Shown in pieces: positions 50,923-60,002 of a stretch of 64,000 bases of DNA (within the stretch, counting starts at the first letter, position 1; each line of letters opens with the position of its first letter). Position numbers and translations under genes: made by a program. The DNA is from JAIQFL01 sp035295745. GTDB lineage: Bacteria > Acidobacteriota > Terriglobia > Bryobacterales > Bryobacteraceae. The notes below the pieces were generated by a model. It did not search any database. It saw only the letters and a program-made list of their open reading frames with translations, and had not been told where the DNA came from. The stretch lies in contig DATGIL010000073.1 of the NCBI GenBank assembly GCA_035295745.1, forward strand, positions 124,001-188,000, written 5' to 3'.

Positions 50923-50951
50923 AGGAGGGGGAAAACGCCATTATATGACGT

Positions 50952-50995
50952 GGCGCAGACACTCCTGTCTGCCGTCTCGACACTCATGTCGAGAC
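50952..50995 (-). repeat. Twin-hairpin repeat, inverted copy with compensatory stem change
   Basis: On the plus strand GCAGACA-CTCC-TGTCTGC (50955-50972) is followed by GTCTCGAC-ACTCAT-GTCGAGAC (50974-50995). Compared with 17843-17886, an A-T pair in the second hairpin has become G-C on both arms. The copy at 51077-51121 points the opposite way. Confidence 0.85.
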
Positions 50996-51076
50996 TTTTC
51001 GGGCGCGCACGGATGCCGATCGAAAGATGTTGTGAAGCTGAGGGCCTTCGTGCAGCCTTGGCAGCGCTGCGAAAAG

Positions 51077-51121
51077 CGTCGAGATGAGTCTCGACGCGGC
51101 AAACAGGAGTGTTTGCGCCAC
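51077..51121 (+). repeat. Twin-hairpin repeat, plus-strand copy
   Basis: CGTCGAGA-TGAG-TCTCGACG (51077-51096) is followed by GCAAACA-GGAG-TGTTTGC (51100-51117). It ends three bases before the stop codon of the minus-strand gene at 51124. With the inverted copy at 50952-50995 it flanks about 80 bases of unassigned sequence. Confidence 0.85.
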
Positions 51122-51123
51122 TT

Positions 51124-54100
51124 TCAGTGATTCCGCTGATCTAACTCCCGAAGCGCCTGAAGGCCTAATTTGCTCGCAGGCTTCCGTTGCAGCAATCGCT
51201 CGATCGTCTCACGGGCCGCATCGCGATTGCCCACTCCCACATACAGATTTCCCAAATTCAGGTAGAACGTCTCCTCATCAGGCACCACCTCAATCCCATA
51301 CCGAAACGCCGCAATCGCATCGTTCAGTTGTCCTGCCCGCGCGTAAACCGCACCGAGATTCGCAATCGCAGGAGCATAGTCGCGGCGCGCGCCAATTGAC
51401 TGCTGGAACCACTGACGCGCGTCGCCATCGCGCTGCCGCTTCACGAAGAGTTCGCCCATCTGATTGGCCGCGGCGGCATCCTGCGGATCGATTTCCAGAG
51501 CCCGCCGGAAAAGCTTCTCCGCCTCCTCGGAGCGGCCTAAAGCGAGGTGTGCCTGTCCCGCGTTGACGAGCGCCGAAGTCATATCGGGACGAAACTGTAG
51601 AGCTTTCTCGAAGTGTTCGAGTGCGGCCGCGATTTGGCCTTCGCTCACGTCTACGGCGCCCAGGCTGTTCCATCCGTCAGCGGAGTCGGGCGCGAGCGCG
51701 AGTCCGCGCTCCAGATATAGGCGCGCAGGCTTCCAGCGCCCCTCTTCCAGGTGGATCTTGCCGATAGCGAAGAGGATCTTGTCGTTGTCCTGTGGAGAGA
51801 GTTCCAGGTAACGAAGCGCCAGGCTGGGAGATCCGCCCGCGTAGAACGCCGCTCCCAGCGCGGAGTAGTTGCGTTGAGGCAGGGTGTAATACTTGCCCGC
51901 GAACGGCAGCGCGGTGCGGACGCGATCGCTATCGTGCATTCGTTGCAAATCGGTGGCATCGGGAGCGGCGAAGTAAATCTTGTGGGCCCGATTCTCACCG
52001 TCCACCAGGAACCAGACCGGCAGCTTCAAGTCCGCGCGCAGATCGAAGAGATACCGGGCGAAGATCGCGTAAGGGGCGGCACGATCCGGGGCGATAGTCG
52101 GCGGGAGATGGAGGAATCCGGGGCCGGCGAACGGCTCCGGCAGCGGCACAGGCTCCAGCAGCCAGGTATCGGCGAAGGCTGATTGCGGTTCGGTCGGAAT
52201 CGAACCAGCCGCCAGCTCGCCACGGCCGCGAAACGGAGCGCTTTCGAGATGCGAGGAACCCTCCTCGACCTGGTAGACGAAACCAGCGGCAAGATCGCGA
52301 AACTCCTGCTGCGAGCCGGAAGGCCAGATGATTCGAACCGCGGCCGCGGAGACCCCATCTCCCAGCCCAAAGTGAAGCTGTTTGGTGTGTTGCGAAAGAT
52401 ATCCCGAGCCCGCATTCACGAACTGCACCTTGCCATCGACTTCCACCCGCGCTCCGATCGCATCGCGATTCGACTTCACGCCGCGCAAACGCAAGGCGAG
52501 CGACTTCCGCGCCACGCCGCATTGGTTCTGGAACACGCGGACCTGCGGCCCCAGCCGGCTCTTCAGCAGCAGGTCGAGGTTGCCGTCGCCATCCAGATCG
52601 GTCACCGCAAAGGCGCGGCTGTCATCCGCATAGTCGAGGCCGCTGACACCTGAGAAGTCGTAGTATCGGCCACCTCTGCGCACGTAGAAAACGTTTGCCT
52701 GGCGGCCGGCTTCGCTGTATTGCTCGTGGGCTGCCTGGCTGAGCGCGTTCCAACCGTTCTCGTAGGTCGGATCGCTTTTTTCGGACGATGGCGAGACCGC
52801 TGCTACCTTGCGCCAGAAGAAACTCTCGAGATCGGTCTCGGACTGGTTGGTGAGCATCCCGGTGGTGACGAAAATCTCCGGCATGCCGTCGTTATCGAAG
52901 TCAATACCATCCGCGGACCACGCCCAGCGGCCCATTTCCACGCCTTCCGCCGCCCCGGTATCTTCGAAAGTCCCGTCGCCGCGATTGCGGTACAGCGAGT
53001 TTCCCTTGGCATGGCGTCGCCACGCCTCCGCAGGCTGGAGATTCTTTTGTGCCACGACACGCTGACCGGCGTCGCTCCACATGTTCGACACGTAGAGATC
53101 GGGGCGGCCATCGCCATCATAGTCGAACCAGGCAGCGCTCATGCCGTCGCCAATGTCTTCGACCCCTGCCTCGGCGGCGACGTCGCGGAACTTGCCGCCT
53201 TCGTTCCGGTAAAGATTCTTGCGGCCGAAATCGTTGGCCACGATCAGGTCTGGCCAGCCATCGCCGTTGTAGTCGCACCATGCGGGAGCGAAGCTGAAAC
53301 GGGTGTTGTTCTGGTTCATCCCCACCGCTTCCGTGACGTCGGCGAACATGCCGCTGCCATCGGGCGCGAGTTCGTTGTGAAAGAGGAAATTGGGCGGCCC
53401 GTTGCGGGCGTCGTAATAGGGCACCGGATACCGGTAGCGGCCGCCGTCACGGAAGAATGAGTACGTGCAAAGGTATAGATCGACGCGGCCGTCGCGATCG
53501 TAATCGGCCGCGGCCATCCCGGTGAAACTGCCTTGGGGCACGGTGCGGAAGCGAAACGCCCCCGGCTGGAATCGAAAGCGCCCGCCGCCCTGATTCACGA
53601 AAAGCAGAGGCCCGTCGGGACGAAGCACGACCAGATCCTGCAAGCCGGAATTCCGAAAGTCCACGAACAATGCCGACGAGGTCGCGTCCAGTACTCCGAC
53701 TCGCGCAGCTTCCGTGATGTCTTCGAATGTTCCATCGCCGCGATTGCGATACAGACGATTCGGCAAGCCCCCCGGCTGGCAGATGTAGATTTCGTCCCGC
53801 CCATCGTTGTCGATGTCGCCCACGGCGATGCCATTGTGGCCATGCACGTCGATTCCGCAAGCCGCGTCGAGGCGGGCGCGCCAATACGGGATGCCGTGCG
53901 ACAGTTGCGCGTCGAACGACTCCACTCCGCGAAAAGCAGTCCCGGTGATGTCTCGAAAGAGCGGCGCCGGAGCGGTAACTACCACCTCTTCAATCGGCGC
54001 AAAATGTGCGAGCAGGCCCTTCGCCCAAGTGTTTTTCCACATTCCGACCCGGTACTGATTCCGGCCCGCGATCTCAAAGCGCAGTATGTCGTTGGGCAGA

Positions 54101-54489
54101 ACGAAAAACCGCGCCGATCGAATCTCGCCGAGCGAATCGAGCCACTTAACAAGACCCGCGGCGAATGTTTCCCCGTCGGACTGAAATTCCGCGCGCGAGA
54201 CTCCCTCCGCAATTGGCGTATACCGCACCGGAAGCGGAGAGGCGCCGGTGAAGTCTGGAGCCAGCGGGAGCGTGCGACTCCGCGTGAGCGCACGAAAATG
54301 TGCGGCGATTTCAGCAGCCTGCTTTTCGACTGGAAAGTCGTCGTGGCCGGGCTCGATATCGCGCAGTAGAGCTTCGTACGGGCTCCGCGGGCGCACGATC
54401 TCGATCTCCGCCGCAGCGGTACGGATTTCCGTACAGGACGGGGCCAGGCTGGCCGCTGCGAGACTCGCGATGAAATGACGCCGCTTCAC
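51124..54489 (-). CDS. CRTAC1/FG-GAP-ASPIC/UnbV exported protein with C-terminal TPR repeats
   Basis: The 1121-residue protein has a Tat-like signal (MKRRHFIASLAAASLAPSC). Residues 200-620 carry FG-GAP/VCBS calcium-type repeats (DIDNDGRDEIYICQPGG, YNGDGWPDLIVANDFGRKNL, DLDGDGNLDLLLK). An ASPIC/UnbV domain follows (NRDAIGARVEVDGKVQFVN, GVSAAAVRIIWPSGSQQEF). The last third is TPR repeats (GWNSLGAVDVSEGQIAAALE, AAANQMGELFVKRQRDGDA). ASPIC-FG-GAP proteins with TPR are frequent in Acidobacteria and Planctomycetes without a proven role; calcium-dependent surface binding is inferred. A 50-base gap separates its start from the GH13 amylase gene upstream on the same strand. Confidence 0.9.
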   Translation of the reverse strand: MKRRHFIASLAAASLAPSCTEIRTAAAEIEIVRPRSPYEALLRDIEPGHDDFPVEKQAAEIAAHFRALTRSRTLPLAPDFTGASPLPVRYTPIAEGVSRAEFQSDGETFAAGLVKWLDSLGEIRSARFFVLPNDILRFEIAGRNQYRVGMWKNTWAKGLLAHFAPIEEVVVTAPAPLFRDITGTAFRGVESFDAQLSHGIPYWRARLDAACGIDVHGHNGIAVGDIDNDGRDEIYICQPGGLPNRLYRNRGDGTFEDITEAARVGVLDATSSALFVDFRNSGLQDLVVLRPDGPLLFVNQGGGRFRFQPGAFRFRTVPQGSFTGMAAADYDRDGRVDLYLCTYSFFRDGGRYRYPVPYYDARNGPPNFLFHNELAPDGSGMFADVTEAVGMNQNNTRFSFAPAWCDYNGDGWPDLIVANDFGRKNLYRNEGGKFRDVAAEAGVEDIGDGMSAAWFDYDGDGRPDLYVSNMWSDAGQRVVAQKNLQPAEAWRRHAKGNSLYRNRGDGTFEDTGAAEGVEMGRWAWSADGIDFDNDGMPEIFVTTGMLTNQSETDLESFFWRKVAAVSPSSEKSDPTYENGWNALSQAAHEQYSEAGRQANVFYVRRGGRYYDFSGVSGLDYADDSRAFAVTDLDGDGNLDLLLKSRLGPQVRVFQNQCGVARKSLALRLRGVKSNRDAIGARVEVDGKVQFVNAGSGYLSQHTKQLHFGLGDGVSAAAVRIIWPSGSQQEFRDLAAGFVYQVEEGSSHLESAPFRGRGELAAGSIPTEPQSAFADTWLLEPVPLPEPFAGPGFLHLPPTIAPDRAAPYAIFARYLFDLRADLKLPVWFLVDGENRAHKIYFAAPDATDLQRMHDSDRVRTALPFAGKYYTLPQRNYSALGAAFYAGGSPSLALRYLELSPQDNDKILFAIGKIHLEEGRWKPARLYLERGLALAPDSADGWNSLGAVDVSEGQIAAALEHFEKALQFRPDMTSALVNAGQAHLALGRSEEAEKLFRRALEIDPQDAAAANQMGELFVKRQRDGDARQWFQQSIGARRDYAPAIANLGAVYARAGQLNDAIAAFRYGIEVVPDEETFYLNLGNLYVGVGNRDAARETIERLLQRKPASKLGLQALRELDQRNH

Positions 54490-54539
54490 GATCGACGTCC
54501 CTACACTACACGAATCGAAAAAATCCTGTCAAAGCTCAA

Positions 54540-56390
54540 TCACCGGTAAATCGCGACCGCACGAGCGGGCATCGCCACATCGACGCTGTGATTGCGAACT
54601 TGTACTTTGGGAGCGTCGCCGTAACGGTCCTCCAGCATGGTGCCGTCGGAGATGCCCACGCCGCCGACCGGAATGTGCAAGGTGGCAGGCTGATCACCAT
54701 TGTTGAGCACTACCACTACGCGCTCGCGCGTCGTCACCCGCGCAAAGGCATAGGCGTGCTCGTCAACCAGCAGGTCGGCCATCTGGCCCCGTCGCAGCGC
54801 TTCGGACCCAGCACGCAAGCGAGTCAGACGCTGCAGTTGGGAGAGGAGTTTCTGCTGCTCCGCACTTCGTCCCGCCGCGTCGAAGGCATTGCGAGCGTCC
54901 TCCTTCCAGCCGCCGGGGAAGTCGCGCCGATTGTCGGGATCGTTACCTCCCTGCATGCCGATCTCGTCGCCATAGTAGATCATCGGAATGCCGCGAGCGG
55001 TGAGCAAGAAACTGAAGACGCGCTCCAGACCGTTGGTGGTCGCCTTAGGTGCGCTCATGAATCGCGGGAGGTCATGCAGGTCCACGAAGGTCACCAGGCG
55101 GTTGGCATCCACATACAGGGAGTCGTGAGCCAGGACCTGCGCCAGTTCACGGGTAGGCGCCGCGCCTGTGAAGACCTTGGCAATGGCCGATTGCAGGGGA
55201 AAATCGAAAAGCGCATCCACGCCGCTATCGACTCCGTCAAAGCGCGCGCGGCCGCCCTGGAAAAAGGAAACCAAGCCGGGATCGGCATCGAAAACTTCAC
55301 CTACCACCTGGAACGCCGGGTAGCGCTGGTGAATCGCCGCGGTCCACTCCCGCCAAAAACGCCGCGCTACGTAGGGCAGAGTATCTTCGCGAATCCCATC
55401 GATCCCAGTCCGCCCGATCCACCATAGCGTGTTCTGAATCAGATAGCGAGCCACTTCAGGATCGCTCTGATTAAGGTCGGGCAGGATGTTGACGAACCAT
55501 CCCTCCAGCGTGCTCTTCTGCATGTCGGGAGTCGCGTGCGGGTCGATCAACGTCCACGTCTGCCAGGTATTGGAGAGGTGTTCGGCTTCGCTCCCGTTCA
55601 ACCACGTTGGCGTTGGCGGATCCTGCACCCACGGGTGGTAGGGCCCGGTGTGATTGGCCACTTGGTCCTGGACGATCTTGAGTCCTTGCGCATGCGCCTG
55701 ATCGACCAATTGGCGAAACTGATCGAGCGTGCCGAAATGTTCGTCCACGGCGTAGAGGTCCACTGCGCCGTAGCCGTGATAATCGGTGATGGCCTGATTG
55801 TCGTAGCGTTCGCGCTCGTTCAGGTGGTTGGCGTTGTCGTAGATGGGGGTGAGCCAGAGCGCGGTGACGCCGAGGTCCTTGAGATAGGGCAGGTGCTGCT
55901 GGATGCCGGCGAAATCGCCGCCGTGGTAATAGCGACTCTTGGTGCGATCGTAAAGGCCGCGGCTCACCGGCGGGTCGTCATTTGATGGATCTCCGTTGGC
56001 GAAGCGGTCCGGCATGATGAGATAAATCACGTCGTCGCTGGAGAAGCCTTGAAAGCGTCCGCCCGGAGCGAGCGGAGCGACCAGCGAAAAGGGCGCCTCC
56101 GCTTTGCCATCAGGCGTGACTATCTCCAGCGGATACTTTCCTGCCGCAGCGGTCTTCGGGACAGTGAGATCGACGAAGAGATGGGTTCCGCTCTGGCTGA
56201 CCTTCATGGCGCCGGTCCTAAAGGTCGAATGCACGGAGGCTCCCGACAGATTTCGCCCGGTAAGCAGCATGCGCAATGTGATTCCTTGCGCCTCCAAGGG
56301 CCAGTCCGGCGGCTCGACCTTGGTGATCTCAGGCTTCGCGGCAAAGGCAAGCGGCAAGCAGAGGATGGAAAGTAAGAGGAGACGTTTCAT
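54540..56390 (-). CDS. Exported GH13 alpha-amylase-family enzyme with N-terminal Ig-like domain
   Basis: I chose ATG 56390 (MKRLLLLSILCLPLAFAAKP, a clean signal peptide) over the one 18 bases upstream. After an Ig/cyclomaltodextrinase-N-like domain (EITKVEPPDWPLEAQGITLR), residues 125-530 form the GH13 barrel. It has QGLKIVQDQVANHTGPYHPW (region I), nucleophile Asp336 in GIDGIREDT, acid/base Glu365 in VVGEVFD, and Asp440 in FVDLHDLPRF. A C-terminal beta domain closes the 616-residue protein. The likely substrates are maltodextrins, cyclodextrins or related alpha-glucans in the periplasm. All catalytic residues are present. It is preceded by an inverted-repeat element and by the TonB receptor gene on the same strand. 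Confidence 0.93.
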   Translation of the reverse strand: MKRLLLLSILCLPLAFAAKPEITKVEPPDWPLEAQGITLRMLLTGRNLSGASVHSTFRTGAMKVSQSGTHLFVDLTVPKTAAAGKYPLEIVTPDGKAEAPFSLVAPLAPGGRFQGFSSDDVIYLIMPDRFANGDPSNDDPPVSRGLYDRTKSRYYHGGDFAGIQQHLPYLKDLGVTALWLTPIYDNANHLNERERYDNQAITDYHGYGAVDLYAVDEHFGTLDQFRQLVDQAHAQGLKIVQDQVANHTGPYHPWVQDPPTPTWLNGSEAEHLSNTWQTWTLIDPHATPDMQKSTLEGWFVNILPDLNQSDPEVARYLIQNTLWWIGRTGIDGIREDTLPYVARRFWREWTAAIHQRYPAFQVVGEVFDADPGLVSFFQGGRARFDGVDSGVDALFDFPLQSAIAKVFTGAAPTRELAQVLAHDSLYVDANRLVTFVDLHDLPRFMSAPKATTNGLERVFSFLLTARGIPMIYYGDEIGMQGGNDPDNRRDFPGGWKEDARNAFDAAGRSAEQQKLLSQLQRLTRLRAGSEALRRGQMADLLVDEHAYAFARVTTRERVVVVLNNGDQPATLHIPVGGVGISDGTMLEDRYGDAPKVQVRNHSVDVAMPARAVAIYR

Positions 56391-56402
56391 GGGCAGATTC
56401 CG

Positions 56403-56498
56403 ATTCACCGCGACACGGAGGCGCAGAGAAATACGCGGAGAGCTTCCCTTGCGTGCTCTCCGCGCTTCTCTCCGCGTCTTCGCGCCCCCGCGGTGAAT
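56403..56498. repeat. Inverted-terminal-repeat element, short member
   Basis: The element begins ATTCACCGCG and ends CGCGGTGAAT, with inner arms ACGCGGAGAGC and GCTCTCCGCGC that pair further. It is 96 bases long and shares terminal sequence with 19567-19721 and 19801-19955. It lies between the TonB receptor stop and the amylase start and could fold in the transcript. Confidence 0.8.
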
Positions 56499-56521
56499 TC
56501 GTCCGTAACCTCCGGCGTAAG

Positions 56522-59500
56522 CTAGAAGAACAACCTTAGCGCAAATTGCATCTGGCGTTCGGAGGATTGCAGCGTGCTGCTGATTGTGCCAAAGCCGGTA
56601 TGCGGATCGCGATTGTTCAGATCGGTGTTCGGCTGCCCGTATTCGGGATGATTGGCGATATTGAACGACTCGGCGCGAAACTCCATCTTGAACCGTTCCG
56701 TCAGACGGAAATCCTTGAACAGCGAGAGATCCACGCTATTGATGCCGGGGCCGGAGAACACGTTGCGTCCCAGGTTGCCCGGCCGGATCATCACGCCGCT
56801 GGAGTTCAACGGCACTCCGGCGAAAGCGTTGATGTTGAGGTATGCCTGGGTGTCGCCAGGCGAGATCATCGGATTGCCGACCAGATCGGCGCGGCCGCCG
56901 GGAGAGCCGCCAGGGCTGCCGACACCGAAGGGCAATCCGCTTTGCACAGTCCAGATGCCGTTTAACTGCCAGCCGCCCAGAACGGCATCCTCCGCGCGAT
57001 TCAGATGCGCACCCATCTTGCGGCCTTTGCCGAACGGCAATTCATAGACTCCGCTCAGAACGAAGCGGCTGCGGACATCCTGGTCGGCCCGAGCCCGCTC
57101 GAGCGCGAGATTCAGGAAGTCTTGCGGGCCCGCCGCCCCGAAAGCGCCACCGCCATCATCGATAGTCCTCGAAAATGTGTACGAAGCGGTAAATTGCAGG
57201 CCCTTCGAGAAGCGGCGCGTGAGTTCCGTCTGCAAGCCGTGATAGATGGAGTTGCCGCGAGCCGCCTCCACCGTAACGCTGCCCAGGTTGGGGAACAGCC
57301 GCGTTCCGTTGGGAGTGTTGAACAACTGATTGTTCTCGTTCCAGTAGTCCACCAGGTGATGGCCTGCCGCGCCCACATAGGCGATGCTGAAGACGGTATT
57401 GTTGACCACTTCACGCTGCACCTGAAGGTTCCATTGCTCCATCATCGAGTTCTTGTTGTTCATCAGGTCTGCCAGCACATTGACGTTTTGCGGATTTGCC
57501 AGGTTCAAGTTATTGAAGTTGCCGAGAGGCAGCGGCGCGGTAGCGGCCAGCCAGTTTGTGCTATTCAGCGGCGCCTGACCGGAGAGCGTGATGCGATACC
57601 CGTCGCTATAGTTGTATTGCGAGTTGCCGCTGAAGGGCGGATTCTGCGCGAGCTGATTGCTGATGCCGCCGCGATCCAGGAAGTAGAAGATCCCGTACCC
57701 GCCGCGTAGCACTGTCTTTCCATTGCCCGCGAAATCGTAAGCGAAGCCTGCGCGCGGCCCGAAATTGTGATAGTTGTTGCCCACCAGCGGATCGCCGCCG
57801 CCCGAGGCCACCTGCAGTGCACCTGTCGCCAGGTTGAAGTTCGCCTGGCGGCCATTTGCTTCCACCGGGAACGACAGGTAATCCCAGCGCAGTCCCAGAT
57901 TGACAGTCAGCCGGCGAGAGGCGCGCCAGTCGTCCTGCACGAAGAGAGCGTTTTCCCAGGTGCGTGTGCCCACCATCCCGAACGGAGGCCCGATCTGATA
58001 GTTGTTGACGAAACCCGCCAGAATGTCCGCCACTTCGTATCCCGTGGAACCCGGGCCGATGCCATTGCCATTCAGGTTGAAGAAGCCTTTGCCGGCGATC
58101 GGGCGGAACAGGTTCACCTGGCGGCGAATGATGTTCGCCCCGAACTTCACGGTGTGATTACCCTTTACCCAACTGGCGGTCTCGGCTGCCTGATAGGTGT
58201 TTTGCGGCACCAGGTACGGTCCGTAATCGCCGGTGTACTCGAGTTGGCTGTTGAAGCCGCCGATGAGCGCGCCGCCGCCCAGCAGCGGGCTCGTATTGGC
58301 ATTGGGAATTCCCAGATTCGCCGAGAGGGGCACGTTGTCGTAAGGCGGCGTGTAGCCGAAGAAGGTGCGCTGGAAGCCAATGCGGAAATCGCTGAGCAGC
58401 GAAGGCGTGAAGGTATGCGTGAAGCCGGCCGCAGCGCCGCGATCGTGATTCAACTGCGTACCCGATCCGAACCCGGCGGGCAATCCCGGCAACCGGGTCG
58501 AGGTCACTTCATTGGCCTCCGAGTAGCTTACGCGGCCGAAGACACGGTCGCGGTCGCTCGGGCTCCAGTCGATACGCGTATCGAAGTTGTCGAAATTCTG
58601 CACCTGCTGGCGCTCGATCTCCCAGTTCTGTTGCAGCTTACCGGTGAGATTTGGGAGCGGGTAAGCGTTGAGGTACTTTAGACCCACCGGATTCTGCAGA
58701 TTGCTGGGAATGATGTTGCCTGGAAATGGCGCGCCGGTCTGCAGATTGATGATCGGAATGGGCGCCGAAAGATGCGAGATCGAGGTGTCGAGCAATTCTG
58801 AGAAATTGCCCTGGCGCATGAGCGGCGTCGGTACCGAGGCAAAATCTACGCCCACCGGAGTGGCCTGGCGGAATCCTTCATAGTCCCCAAACACGAACAA
58901 TTTGTTCTTCACGATCGGAGCGCCGATGGTTCCGCCAAATTGGTTGCGGCGGAAGGGCGGCTTGGACGATGCGAAATCGGGCGTAGCGTCGAGCTGCGAA
59001 TTGCGCAGGAACTCGAACGCGCTTCCGTGAATCTCGTTGGTGCCCGATTTGAGTGCGGTGTTCACTACGGCACCGCCGGCGCGTCCGAATTCCGCGGGAG
59101 CGATGCTGGTCTGAACTTTGAATTCCTGAATCGCCTCGGCAGGCGGGAAAAAGACAATCGTATTCACCAGTGATTCGTTGTTGTCCACGCCATCGAGCAT
59201 GAAGTTGTTGGCCTGTGGACGAGCGCCGTTGACCACCAGCGATGCGCCGCCGCTCGAGCCGTTGCGGAACGTCTCCGCGTTGTTGCCCTGCCCGGTCGCG
59301 ATATTGCCCGGCACGCCGCGAGTGACGCCCGGGACGAGCGTGGCGAGTTGAGTAAAATTGCGGCCGTTCAAAGGCAGATCGACGATCTGCTTCGACTCGA
59401 CGGTGAGTCCCATATCAGAACTCGCACTGTCTACGAGCGCGCCCTGTTCCGTGACAACTACTTCTTCGGTGACTGCCCCGGTTTCAAGTGTGAAGTTCAT

Positions 59501-59827
59501 GTTGGCGACCTGTGCCACTTCCAGCCTCACATTCTGCTTCACTGCTTTAAATCCGGTTTGTGTGATTTCCACGACATATTCGCCTGGACGCAGCGTGGGA
59601 AATGAGAATGCTCCCGTCCCAGCGCCAGTAGTCGCTTCGAGCACCCGCCCGGTTGCGACCTCGGTGACTTTCACCTTTGCGCCCGGCACCACCGCACCGG
59701 ATTGATCGGAAACTACCCCTTGCAACCGGGCGGCATCGGATTGCGCACGCACCGGCAAAGCGCTGAATGCCAAGACCAACGCGCAGAGCACGCCGGTCAG
59801 ACGCACACCTGTCTTGACGTTTTTCAT
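56522..59827 (-). CDS. Oar-like TonB-dependent receptor with carboxypeptidase-regulatory domain
   Basis: ATG 59827 follows AGAGAGGTT and gives a signal peptide (GVRLTGVLCALVLAFSALPV). The 1101-residue protein has an N-terminal carboxypeptidase-regulatory-like domain (LQGVVSDQSGAVVPGAKVKV), a plug with IVDLPLNGRNFTQLATLVPG and NGARPQANNFMLDGVDNNE, and a long beta barrel ending in MQFALRLFF. This is the common acidobacterial Oar/SusC-like outer-membrane architecture, so oligosaccharide or peptide uptake is plausible. It lies upstream of the GH13 amylase on the same strand and is divergent from a membrane-anchored regulator, which suggests regulated glucan uptake (inference). The TonB box itself is not obvious. 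Confidence 0.93.
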   Translation of the reverse strand: MKNVKTGVRLTGVLCALVLAFSALPVRAQSDAARLQGVVSDQSGAVVPGAKVKVTEVATGRVLEATTGAGTGAFSFPTLRPGEYVVEITQTGFKAVKQNVRLEVAQVANMNFTLETGAVTEEVVVTEQGALVDSASSDMGLTVESKQIVDLPLNGRNFTQLATLVPGVTRGVPGNIATGQGNNAETFRNGSSGGASLVVNGARPQANNFMLDGVDNNESLVNTIVFFPPAEAIQEFKVQTSIAPAEFGRAGGAVVNTALKSGTNEIHGSAFEFLRNSQLDATPDFASSKPPFRRNQFGGTIGAPIVKNKLFVFGDYEGFRQATPVGVDFASVPTPLMRQGNFSELLDTSISHLSAPIPIINLQTGAPFPGNIIPSNLQNPVGLKYLNAYPLPNLTGKLQQNWEIERQQVQNFDNFDTRIDWSPSDRDRVFGRVSYSEANEVTSTRLPGLPAGFGSGTQLNHDRGAAAGFTHTFTPSLLSDFRIGFQRTFFGYTPPYDNVPLSANLGIPNANTSPLLGGGALIGGFNSQLEYTGDYGPYLVPQNTYQAAETASWVKGNHTVKFGANIIRRQVNLFRPIAGKGFFNLNGNGIGPGSTGYEVADILAGFVNNYQIGPPFGMVGTRTWENALFVQDDWRASRRLTVNLGLRWDYLSFPVEANGRQANFNLATGALQVASGGGDPLVGNNYHNFGPRAGFAYDFAGNGKTVLRGGYGIFYFLDRGGISNQLAQNPPFSGNSQYNYSDGYRITLSGQAPLNSTNWLAATAPLPLGNFNNLNLANPQNVNVLADLMNNKNSMMEQWNLQVQREVVNNTVFSIAYVGAAGHHLVDYWNENNQLFNTPNGTRLFPNLGSVTVEAARGNSIYHGLQTELTRRFSKGLQFTASYTFSRTIDDGGGAFGAAGPQDFLNLALERARADQDVRSRFVLSGVYELPFGKGRKMGAHLNRAEDAVLGGWQLNGIWTVQSGLPFGVGSPGGSPGGRADLVGNPMISPGDTQAYLNINAFAGVPLNSSGVMIRPGNLGRNVFSGPGINSVDLSLFKDFRLTERFKMEFRAESFNIANHPEYGQPNTDLNNRDPHTGFGTISSTLQSSERQMQFALRLFF

Positions 59828-60002
59828 AACCTCTCTTTCTCTTCCTGGAGACCCCATTGACTCACGGGCGACTTTGCAGTGGACTGCCCCCTGGCCCGCG
59901 TTCAGCTAAAGTTTCCTGCGATCCGTCCAGGCCGCCAAGTCTGTTACTGCGTATGATGCGGTTACATCGGTTAACTTCAATCCTTTCTGCTAAGTATCAT
60001 TG

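Noticed and set aside
50952..51121. Insertion sequence
   Set aside because: The facing repeats flank only about 80 bases with no transposase frame. At most this is a non-autonomous element.
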